Shown piece after piece: positions 1 to 5,008 of a stretch of 5,008 nt of DNA (its first letter is position 1; each line of letters begins with the position of its first letter). A program made the position numbers and the translations under genes. The DNA comes from Patescibacteria group bacterium (lineage in GTDB: Bacteria; Patescibacteriota; Minisyncoccia; Phycocordibacterales; UBA5272), in NCBI GenBank assembly GCA_030916975.1, contig JAUPVO010000053.1, forward strand, positions 1-5,008, in the 5' to 3' direction. Below the pieces are notes generated by a model. It was not told the DNA's origin. It worked only from the letters and a program-made list of their open reading frames with translations, and made no database searches.

Positions 1-113
1 AATTAAAGGATGTATTTGGTATGGCAGTAACACTTGTTACAACAGCTAAAACAAAAGAGGAGGCCAAAGGTTTATTTGATTTGATTGGAGTTCCATTTAA
101 AAAAGTTAAATAG
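1..113 (+). CDS. rplE: 50S ribosomal protein L5, C-terminal fragment (5' end outside window)
   Basis: The reading frame beginning at base 3 gives 36 codons and a TAG stop at 111-113. The visible peptide contains GMAVTLVTTAKTKEEAK followed by GVPFKK. This matches the conserved end of bacterial L5, where a Gly-hydrophobic-T-hydrophobic-TTAK strand is followed by an acidic helix and a terminal PF(R/K)K. L5 is a large-subunit protein that binds 5S rRNA in the central protuberance; that role is family knowledge. The gene enters from the left, so its start and promoter are not visible. In most bacteria rplE is followed closely by the S14 and S8 genes of the spc operon. Here a strong terminator follows 17 bases after the stop and the next gene is a flippase. 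The identification rests on a short segment, but the motif match is good. Confidence 0.85.
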   Translation, partial: LKDVFGMAVTLVTTAKTKEEAKGLFDLIGVPFKKVK

Positions 114-130
114 AATATTCTTAAACTTCC

Positions 131-174
131 TAACAAAAAATACCCAGAATTACAATTCTTGGTATTTTTTGTTA
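131..174 (+). terminator. Strong intrinsic terminator after rplE, possibly bidirectional
   Basis: Bases 131-151 and 154-174 form an inverted repeat of 21-base arms with 20 pairs and one C-T mismatch (145/160). The centre is only 2 bases, so the innermost pairs must open to form the loop. The stem core holds CC/GG and one further G-C pair. The left arm carries a run of six A and the right arm a run of six T. An RNA read in either direction would therefore have a U-rich 3' side, so the element could also stop antisense transcription. It lies between the rplE stop (113) and the flippase start (206) and ends the ribosomal transcript. Confidence 0.85.
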
Positions 175-178
175 TAAT
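150..178 (+). promoter_or_regulatory. Likely promoter of the flippase gene (extended -10)
   Basis: TTACAA at 150-155 is a fair -35 box (4 of 6 to TTGACA). It is followed after exactly 17 bases by a perfect TATAAT at 173-178, preceded by TG at 170-171 (extended -10, TGTTATAAT). Transcription would start near 185, leaving a leader of about 20 bases before GTG 206. The -35 box sits in the loop and inner stem of the preceding terminator. A second perfect TATAAT at 188-193 has no good -35 or TG; it would start RNA near 200 and give an almost leaderless message. Which box is used cannot be read from the sequence. Confidence 0.6.
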
Positions 179-205
179 TTATTATTATATAATTTTCACA
201 ATCCC

Positions 206-1513
206 GTGTTAATCAAAAGAATCAAAAATAGCTTACTTGGTATAAGTGGGCAAGCAGTTGTGAGAGAAGCTGGACTCTATGGCCTCACCAATCTGTTTAA
301 TCAGCTATTTTTGTTCTTGTCAGCCATTGTGGTAACCAGATATCTTGGTCCAACCAATTTGGGAATCTTGGCTTTTGTGCAGAATTATCTTTTAATTTTT
401 CTTACGATACTAGCTGGTTCAGATTATTATTATTCTTGGAACCTTTCTCGAACAGAAAATGCAGACAACGCTACTCGAGATTATTTTGCTTATAGGTTTA
501 AGCTATCTATACTATTGTCGCTTGCTGGTATATTTATAGCTTATTTCTTATTTCCGCAAGATATTTTTGTTTATATTCTGGTTGTTTTTATTCCTATATT
601 TCTGAATACTTTTAATATATTCGTTCTGTATGCTTTATATGAAAAAAGAGCAAAGCTTTATTCTTCAATTTATTTTGCAGTGTCACTAGTCGGATTTTTG
701 TTAAAAGTTCTTTTAGTTTATCTTTCGGCTAGTTTGATATATTTTATACTGCTTCTAGGGTTAGATATATTTTTGACTGGGTTGGCCTTTTTTTATTATT
801 ACGGACAGAATAAAATATTTATAAAAAATCTATTTGATTTTGAATTCTTTGATTTGCGCAAAGATATCAAGTATTTTAATTTAGTTAAATATTCTGTACT
901 AGCTACACTTTGTTGGCAACTACTTCTAAGAGTGGATCAGTTTATGTTAGCTTTTATATCTCAATTAAAATTCCTTACACCACTTCAGAATTATTCTGGA
1001 GCATACAATCTTGGAATATATTCAGCTGCAACAAAAATAGCAGAGATGCCAAATGCAATAGCCAGTATAATATACATCACACTTATAGGCAGACTTGGAA
1101 CATTGATCAAAGATAATAATTCAGATACAAAGTTAAGGAGGGTTTTTATATTATATGTTTTGACAGGACTGTTCTTATCTGTCTCCATATCTCTTCTCTC
1201 TCCGCTAATTGTGAATATAGTGTATGGTAAAGATTTTGCAGAGTCTATACCAGTTTTGCAAGTATACTCTTGGTCAATAGTTGGAGTATATGTAATATAT
1301 TATTATTTTGCTTTACTCGGTGCCAAGAATAAAAACAAAAAGCAGAGCCTATTTTTCATAATTGGAATTATTATTAATATAATACTTATAATTTTGTTGA
1401 CGCCAATATATGGGCTGATCGGAACTGCTTACGCTACAGTTATCAGTTATACTTTGGTGGCACTCTTTATATATTTAAGTGAATTTAAGAACAAGAATCA
1501 TCTCAAAGAGTAG
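206..1513 (+). CDS. Wzx-type polysaccharide/oligosaccharide flippase
   Basis: This 435-residue, very hydrophobic protein fits the usual length of polysaccharide flippases (Polysacc_synt/MOP superfamily, commonly 400-500 residues). Such proteins move lipid-linked glycan units across the cytoplasmic membrane. About 12 to 14 membrane segments can be placed, the clearest near residues 52-72, 99-118, 120-143, 153-173, 175-199, 228-254, 312-334, 351-372, 381-399 and 403-424. Family hallmarks are TRYLGPTNLGILAF (44-57), RVDQFMLAF (242-250), GAYNLGIYSAATKIAEMP (265-282), VYGKDF (339-344) and PIYGLIGTAYATV (400-412). GTG 206 is the first start codon after an in-frame stop at 131-133. It leaves a short basic N-terminus before the first membrane helix; a GTG at codon 19 is less likely. 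No Shine-Dalgarno sequence precedes the start. The glycan moved is unknown. The neighbouring methyltransferase and glycosyltransferases support a surface-glycan role. A teichoic acid or O-antigen-type repeat exporter would look the same. Confidence 0.88.
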   Translation: MLIKRIKNSLLGISGQAVVREAGLYGLTNLFNQLFLFLSAIVVTRYLGPTNLGILAFVQNYLLIFLTILAGSDYYYSWNLSRTENADNATRDYFAYRFKLSILLSLAGIFIAYFLFPQDIFVYILVVFIPIFLNTFNIFVLYALYEKRAKLYSSIYFAVSLVGFLLKVLLVYLSASLIYFILLLGLDIFLTGLAFFYYYGQNKIFIKNLFDFEFFDLRKDIKYFNLVKYSVLATLCWQLLLRVDQFMLAFISQLKFLTPLQNYSGAYNLGIYSAATKIAEMPNAIASIIYITLIGRLGTLIKDNNSDTKLRRVFILYVLTGLFLSVSISLLSPLIVNIVYGKDFAESIPVLQVYSWSIVGVYVIYYYFALLGAKNKNKKQSLFFIIGIIINIILIILLTPIYGLIGTAYATVISYTLVALFIYLSEFKNKNHLKE

Positions 1514-1517
1514 TTTA

Positions 1518-1526
1518 TGATATAAT
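1518..1526 (+). promoter_or_regulatory. Extended -10 box upstream of the FkbM gene
   Basis: TGATATAAT, a perfect TATAAT with the extended TG motif, begins 5 bases after the flippase stop and ends 24 bases before ATG 1551. Transcription would begin near 1533 and give a leader of about 18 bases. No convincing -35 is seen at the 17-base position, which is usual for extended -10 promoters. The gene may also be read through from the flippase, since the 37-base gap contains no terminator. Confidence 0.5.
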
Positions 1527-1550
1527 TGTTTTAATTTTATATTTTTTTAT

Positions 1551-2435
1551 ATGAAGACAAACGAATTAAAATTTACATTGATGAAAATATTGCCCAAACC
1601 AATTTTTAAGTTGGTGTATTTTATCTGGTCTCACATAGCCATTCATATTTTTTCATTCTTTTGGAAAAATAAATTAAATAATTTTAAAGCTCCCACCGTA
1701 AAGGAGGTTAACGCGTCAGGTGTAAAATTCCAGATACTAATAGATCCAGAGAATGGAACAGTAGATAATGAGATATTTCTGGCAGGAGTTTATGAGCCAC
1801 ATTTTCTATCTGTTATCAAAGAGCATTTAAAAGAAGGAGGTACTTACGTTGATATAGGATCTAATATAGGACAACACGCTTTGTTTTCTTCGGTTGTAGT
1901 TGGAAATACGGGGAAAGTTATAGCTTTTGAACCAGTAAAGAGAATATATGAGCAGTTTCTAAAAAGCGTTGATATTAATAATTTTAAGAATATTATCTTA
2001 TACAATAACGGATGTGGAGAAAGAGTAGAAAACTTACCAATCTATTCTAGCAATGAGAACGCCGGAGCCTCCTCAGTATTATCCTCAGACAACAAACAAA
2101 AAATAGGAGATATAGATATAATTGTTCCAGATGATATTCTTATAAAAGAGGATAAGATTAGTTTAATAAAAATAGACGTAGAAGGTTTTGAATTAGAAGT
2201 TTTGCAAGGTCTCAAAAACACTATATCCAAGTTTAAACCAATTATTTTTATAGAATACTCTCCTTATTATTACAGAATGAAAGATGCAAATAAAGGAAAA
2301 GAGATAATACAATTTCTGAAAAGTTTTAATTATAATATTTTCGACATAGAGAATCAGAAATATATAAGCGTAGATGATTTTGAATATTATGAAAGTAATA
2401 ATATTATGCAGACCAATTTTCTTTGCACTATTTAA
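1551..2435 (+). CDS. FkbM-family SAM-dependent methyltransferase
   Basis: This 294-residue protein has the FkbM methyltransferase fold. The SAM-binding motif I, YVDIGSNIGQHALFSS, lies at 99-114 and is followed by the acidic motif IAFEPVKRIYEQF at 124-136. The family-typical IKIDVEGFELEVLQGL lies at 206-221 and IFIEYSP at 232-238. FkbM enzymes O-methylate hydroxyls on polyketides, sugars and other small acceptors. Beside a flippase and glycosyltransferases the likely substrate is a glycan sugar, which is inference. Residues 17-38 are strongly hydrophobic and aromatic and could hold the enzyme at the membrane; no cleavable signal peptide is evident. ATG 1551 is chosen because it opens the frame just after the extended -10 box. 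ATG 1581 (codon 11) is a possible alternative. Neither has a Shine-Dalgarno sequence. The gene follows the flippase by 37 bases on the same strand and converges on the next gene 15 bases past its TAA. Confidence 0.88.
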   Translation: MKTNELKFTLMKILPKPIFKLVYFIWSHIAIHIFSFFWKNKLNNFKAPTVKEVNASGVKFQILIDPENGTVDNEIFLAGVYEPHFLSVIKEHLKEGGTYVDIGSNIGQHALFSSVVVGNTGKVIAFEPVKRIYEQFLKSVDINNFKNIILYNNGCGERVENLPIYSSNENAGASSVLSSDNKQKIGDIDIIVPDDILIKEDKISLIKIDVEGFELEVLQGLKNTISKFKPIIFIEYSPYYYRMKDANKGKEIIQFLKSFNYNIFDIENQKYISVDDFEYYESNNIMQTNFLCTI

Positions 2436-2450
2436 TTTTTATTGAGGTTT

Positions 2451-3182
2451 TTATTCCATTCTCATTAGTTTTTTGATCGTATTTTTGATACCAATTTTTT
2501 CTGTCAGGCTTTTGACAGAAGGGTGTAAGCCAGTCCTTTTTAGGAATTTATTCAGAGGATTACCCCAAGAATAATCCCACATGTGAACAGCGTAAGATTC
2601 GCTAGGCGCATTATTATAATCAAACCTTTTTATATTATTCGATGTAAAAGGATAAAAATAAATTGGATCAAAAATCTTTATATTATTGTGAAAATATTTC
2701 TGACTATTATCCCCAAAAACTTTGGTCATAATAATTGGGACAGTCTCTCTTGTTTTTATATTATCATACTCTTTTATAAGGTCAGCAATATAATTATTGT
2801 TTGGGGCTGCTGCTATCATTCCAGCACTTATATATTGCTGACTTTCTCTACCCAGCACTAAATCAAACCTAAGCAAATCATCCAAACTTTTTAGTACATA
2901 CATATCCGTATCTAAGTATATACCGCCGTGTTGATAGAGAGCTTGTAGTCTAACATAGTCGGATACAAAGGCCCATTTTTTATCATGATAGGCTTCTTTT
3001 GTATAGGGATGAGAATTTACATCGAAGTTTTCTTCATTCCATTCTACTATTTTATAATCTGGTAAATGCAGCTTCCAGCTTCTCATACATTTTTCTATAA
3101 GCTCTGATTTGGGATTTGTTTCACCTTTTTCATTCTTTCCAAACCAGCAATAGTGTATAGTTTTGGGTATTTTATTTTCCAT
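2451..3182 (-). CDS. DXD-motif glycosyltransferase, OCH1-like (Gly_transf_sug type)
   Basis: This 243-residue soluble protein opens with IPKTIHYCWFG (5-15), the standard start of the bacterial OCH1-like / capsular polysaccharide glycosyltransferases. FVSDYVRLQALYQHGGIYLDTDMYV spans residues 72-96 and holds the nucleotide-sugar and metal-binding DXD (D91, D93) after the conserved GGIYLD. A C-terminal HMWDYSW (200-206) matches the H-x(4)-SW signature common in this family. The enzyme would transfer a sugar from a nucleotide donor to a growing glycan at the cytoplasmic face of the membrane. Donor and linkage cannot be read. The length is normal and all key residues are present. ATG 3182 is the natural start, directly before the conserved motif. 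The gene lies 47 bases downstream of the family 2 glycosyltransferase on the same strand and probably shares its transcript, though a TATAAT also lies in the gap. Its TAA is 15 bases from the convergent FkbM stop. Confidence 0.88.
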   Translation of the reverse strand: MENKIPKTIHYCWFGKNEKGETNPKSELIEKCMRSWKLHLPDYKIVEWNEENFDVNSHPYTKEAYHDKKWAFVSDYVRLQALYQHGGIYLDTDMYVLKSLDDLLRFDLVLGRESQQYISAGMIAAAPNNNYIADLIKEYDNIKTRETVPIIMTKVFGDNSQKYFHNNIKIFDPIYFYPFTSNNIKRFDYNNAPSESYAVHMWDYSWGNPLNKFLKRTGLHPSVKSLTEKIGIKNTIKKLMRME

Positions 3183-3216
3183 ATTTTATTTTGTTGTTTT
3201 AAACCTTCCTATTTAT

Positions 3217-3222
3217 ATTATA
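3217..3222 (-). promoter_or_regulatory. Candidate -10 box before the OCH1-like gene
   Basis: A perfect TATAAT is read on the minus strand, just past the stop of the family 2 glycosyltransferase. Transcription would start near 3210, giving a leader of about 28 bases. Unlike the other boxes in the window it lacks the TG extension, and no good -35 is seen, so it may be a chance match in AT-rich DNA. The purine run AGGAAGG (3204-3210, minus) lies 21 bases from the ATG, too far to act as a ribosome binding site. Confidence 0.3.
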
Positions 3223-3229
3223 TAAGAAT

Positions 3230-4000
3230 TTATTTCAAAATAATAGCTACGATTCTAAGTATGAAATATAAGAATATTTTAGGACTCATATTGTGTATCT
3301 CAGTACATTCCCAAAAAAGTAAATAAGTATTTATGAGCTTTTGTTTTTTATTCTTAAGATTATTAGTTAATCCACCGGCGAGGTATCCGTCAGAATAAGA
3401 GGAGTTATAGTCATAATATACAAAGTCTGTTTTGATCTGAGCAAAGTAAAACCATTCTTCTCCATTTTTGACTTTGTTAGAGAATCGCAAATCCCCATAC
3501 TTAACACTTATTACATGTTTAGCATCTCCAGTAAATTTTTTAAGAATTAAATAATCAGAAAGATAATTAATGGTATTTTTACCAGTTTTATTTTTGGTTG
3601 CTTTGGAATTTTTATTTATATCAAAATGATTAGAGACAAACCAACTATTATTTTTATTCTCTATTTTTTCTATTTCTTCTTTAGCTTTTTGTAGGACATT
3701 TTTATCAAGCCAATCATCATCATCCAAAAAGATAAAGTAATCAGAGTCTTCACTTATATTTTGTAGTCCAACATTACGAGAATAGTTAACTCCTTTATTA
3801 TTTTTGTTTACAATGTATTTTATTTTTTTATTTTGAATATTTTTGTCTATAAAATCTAAGACCAGAGAATAGTCGTAAGAAGGGGAGTCATTAATTATTA
3901 TCAGCTCAAAGTCCTCATAAGTTTGCTCTAATATACTTTTAACGGCTCTTATTAATAGCTCTGGTCTATTGTAAGACGGAGTAATAATTGAGAATTTCAT
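3230..4000 (-). CDS. Glycosyltransferase family 2 (GT-A fold)
   Basis: This 256-residue protein starts with FSIITPSYNRPELLIRAVKSI (3-23), the classic GT2 N-terminus. INDSP (36-40) carries the first nucleotide-binding Asp, NKGVNYSRNVGL (68-79) is the conserved NxG-x(3)-RN-x-G loop, and FLDDDDW (91-97) is the DXD metal site. EEW (181-183) sits where GT2 enzymes have the ED/EEW acceptor motif with the catalytic acid. The last 17 residues (about 240-256) are hydrophobic with few charges and may touch the membrane. The enzyme would add one sugar from a nucleotide donor to a glycan intermediate; specificity is unknown. The middle of the protein (about 108-145) is rich in Lys and Asn, and the DNA there is very AT-rich. 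ATG 4000 gives the exact family start. A TGCTAAAAT box ends 6 bases upstream, implying a leaderless message. The gene is divergent from the dehydrogenase and lies upstream of the OCH1-like gene. Confidence 0.9.
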   Translation of the reverse strand: MKFSIITPSYNRPELLIRAVKSILEQTYEDFELIIINDSPSYDYSLVLDFIDKNIQNKKIKYIVNKNNKGVNYSRNVGLQNISEDSDYFIFLDDDDWLDKNVLQKAKEEIEKIENKNNSWFVSNHFDINKNSKATKNKTGKNTINYLSDYLILKKFTGDAKHVISVKYGDLRFSNKVKNGEEWFYFAQIKTDFVYYDYNSSYSDGYLAGGLTNNLKNKKQKLINTYLLFWECTEIHNMSPKIFLYFILRIVAIILK

Positions 4001-4006
4001 AGTCTG

Positions 4007-4015
4007 ATTTTAGCA
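4007..4015 (-). promoter_or_regulatory. Extended -10 box giving a leaderless GT2 transcript
   Basis: On the minus strand TGCTAAAAT (TG plus 5 of 6 to TATAAT) ends 6 bases before ATG 4000. Transcription normally starts about 7 bases past the -10 box, which puts the first transcribed base at or next to the A of the ATG. No -35 match is seen. The lack of any leader agrees with the absence of a Shine-Dalgarno sequence. Confidence 0.55.
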
Positions 4016-4022
4016 CATTTTG

Positions 4023-4031
4023 TGTTATAAT
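4023..4031 (+). promoter_or_regulatory. Extended -10 box of the epimerase/dehydratase gene
   Basis: TGTTATAAT is a perfect -10 with the TG extension and is identical to the 170-178 box before the flippase. Transcription would begin near 4038, giving a leader of about 68 bases, the longest in the window. Only 7 bases separate it from the opposing box of the GT2 gene, so the two polymerase footprints overlap. Its -35 position (about 4003-4008) falls inside the other gene's promoter and shows no good match. Confidence 0.55.
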
Positions 4032-4040
4032 TTTATAGAT

Positions 4041-4071
4041 ATAAGCTTATAGCATAAGCTAATTGAGCTAA
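4041..4071 (+). repeat. Small inverted and direct repeats in the 5' leader
   Basis: AGCTTAT (4044-4050) and ATAAGCT (4054-4060) can form a 7-bp stem with a 3-base loop. ATAAGCT also occurs directly at 4041-4047, and AGCTAA is repeated at 4057-4062 and 4066-4071. The structure lies within the predicted leader and has no U-run after it, so it is not a terminator. It may be a short regulatory or stabilising hairpin, or chance in AT-rich DNA. Confidence 0.3.
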
Positions 4072-4105
4072 GAAAAGAAAAATTTAATCAAAATCAAAAT
4101 AAATC

Positions 4106-5008
4106 ATGAAAAAAAACATACTAATAACTGGGGCGTCTGGATACGTAGGAGCAATGTTGTGCGATCAGCTTTTACAGAATGAGGAAGTTTTGAATATTAT
4201 AGCTATAGACAAAGAAAAGCCGGACGAATTACTGCTTGAAGTAATAGAGAATAACAAAGATAGAATATTTTTTATACACAAAAACCTTTTTAATCAAACT
4301 TGGACAGAAGATGTAAAAAGGATAGAACAAGAGAAAGATTTTACTATCAATACAGTTATACATACGGCCTGGCAGATTAGAGAGATGTACGGCAAGAAAA
4401 CTAAACAATGGAATTGGAATGTGGCAGGAAGTGATAACGTCTTTGATTATGTGTTCGGCAATAATATACCTAAGCTTGTACATTTTTCTACGGTTGCTAG
4501 TTATGGCGCCTATTCTTCTAATGAGCTAGATTACAGATTTACAGAAGAAGACCAATTTAGAAAGTCCGACTATTTATATGCAGAAGAAAAGAGGATAGTA
4601 GAAGAGAATCTTAATAACAAATACCATCAAGCTCTTAGTGGTGGTTATAAGGGACAGATAGCCATTATTAGGCCGGCCGCTATAACAGGAACAAGAGGGA
4701 GATTGGGAAGAATTAGATTTGGTTTACAGTCAGCTCTTAGCGGAACTTTGAAAAAAGAGAAATCTTTTGTCTACACAATTGTAACCAAGATGACAAAGTT
4801 TACACCAGTAACAAAGAAGTGGTTAAGGCAATTCGTACATGAAGATGACATTGTTAACCTAACTATACTTCTAGCCCTGAGAGACCTTCCAAAAGATTAT
4901 GAGCCTTTTAATATCTGCCCTCCTGGTGATGTTGTTCTTGGACAAGATATGGCAGATGCGGTACAGAAGAAACCTCTCAAGTTAAACCCTCAAGCTATAA
5001 GATTTGTT
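4106..5008 (+). CDS. NAD-dependent sugar epimerase/dehydratase (extended SDR), 3' end outside window
   Basis: The frame runs open for 301 codons to the window edge. The N-terminus ILITGASGYVGAM (5-17) is the GxxGxxG dinucleotide-binding loop (G9, G12, G15) and IIAID (31-35) ends the second strand. VIHTAW (84-89) and WNVAGSDNV (104-112) match the extended-SDR HxA and N-V-x-G-T-x-N blocks. STVASYG (128-134) and Y158-AEE-K162 supply the Ser/Thr and YxxxK catalytic residues. IIRPAAITG (187-195) and FVHEDDIV (243-250) are the usual substrate-domain motifs. Relatives convert nucleotide sugars (4-epimerases, 4,6-dehydratases, reductases); the exact reaction cannot be told. Extended SDRs are commonly 300-350 residues, so little is probably missing. 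ATG 4106 places the Rossmann motif at the normal distance from the N-terminus; no Shine-Dalgarno sequence is seen. The gene is divergent from the GT2 gene and would supply or modify a sugar donor. Confidence 0.85.
   Translation, partial: MKKNILITGASGYVGAMLCDQLLQNEEVLNIIAIDKEKPDELLLEVIENNKDRIFFIHKNLFNQTWTEDVKRIEQEKDFTINTVIHTAWQIREMYGKKTKQWNWNVAGSDNVFDYVFGNNIPKLVHFSTVASYGAYSSNELDYRFTEEDQFRKSDYLYAEEKRIVEENLNNKYHQALSGGYKGQIAIIRPAAITGTRGRLGRIRFGLQSALSGTLKKEKSFVYTIVTKMTKFTPVTKKWLRQFVHEDDIVNLTILLALRDLPKDYEPFNICPPGDVVLGQDMADAVQKKPLKLNPQAIRFV

Noticed and set aside
910..1188. Short open frames on both strands inside the flippase gene (910-1116 plus, 991-1188 minus)
   Set aside because: They overlap conserved flippase motifs, have no recognisable protein features and are out-of-frame shadows.
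1699..1722. Strong Shine-Dalgarno-like AAAGGAGG inside the FkbM gene
   Set aside because: The only nearby start (GTG 1720) is followed at once by TAA, so no gene begins there.
2042..2230. Minus-strand open frame inside the FkbM gene
   Set aside because: It is the antisense of the conserved FkbM region and has no promoter or protein signature.
2583..2861. Plus-strand 92-codon open frame opposite the OCH1-like gene
   Set aside because: It is the antisense shadow of a well-supported glycosyltransferase and lacks a recognisable domain.
4014..4024. CACATTTTGTG palindrome as a repressor operator
   Set aside because: The symmetry is largely explained by the two opposing extended -10 boxes, and the arms are only four bases.
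4229..4483. Minus-strand 84-codon open frame opposite the SDR gene
   Set aside because: The plus strand encodes clear SDR motifs throughout; the minus frame looks like chance.

Overview
The window looks like a low-G+C bacterial chromosome segment, roughly 30% G+C by eye. It holds the tail of a ribosomal-protein operon followed by a cluster of genes for building and exporting surface glycan. The first 113 bases encode the C-terminus of ribosomal protein L5 (rplE), so this is chromosome and not phage or plasmid. Low G+C, no usable Shine-Dalgarno sequence at any visible start, strong TATAAT boxes just upstream of genes and TAA/TAG-only stops would fit a candidate-phylum (Patescibacteria/CPR-like) or another AT-rich lineage. 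The window alone cannot settle the taxon.

Layout: (1) 1-113, the rplE 3' end, closed by a very strong hairpin terminator at 131-174. (2) 206-1513 (+), a Wzx-type polysaccharide flippase. (3) 1551-2435 (+), an FkbM-family methyltransferase. (4) 2451-3182 (-), a DXD glycosyltransferase of the OCH1-like/Gly_transf_sug type, convergent with FkbM and only 15 bp away. (5) 3230-4000 (-), a family 2 glycosyltransferase read just before gene 4 on the same strand. (6) 4106 to the window end (+), an extended short-chain dehydrogenase (NAD-dependent sugar epimerase/dehydratase family), cut off after 301 codons. Genes 5 and 6 are divergent, with back-to-back extended -10 boxes between them.

Together the genes describe part of a Wzx-dependent pathway. 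The epimerase/dehydratase would make or modify an activated sugar. The two glycosyltransferases would add sugars to a lipid-linked or growing glycan. The FkbM enzyme would O-methylate a sugar or a related acceptor, and the flippase would move the lipid-linked product across the membrane. No polymerase, ligase or priming transferase lies inside the window, so the pathway is incomplete here. The order of action and all substrates are inferred.

The regulatory layout is compact. Four of the five starts seen complete have a TATAAT-like box close upstream that carries the extended TG motif, or has a competing second box. One gene (the family 2 glycosyltransferase) appears to be transcribed leaderless. 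I saw no RNA genes, CRISPR array, insertion sequence, attachment site or origin, and no gene-free stretch longer than about 105 bases. I found no convincing undescribed system. The most unusual points are the early end of the ribosomal operon after L5 and the promoter architecture.
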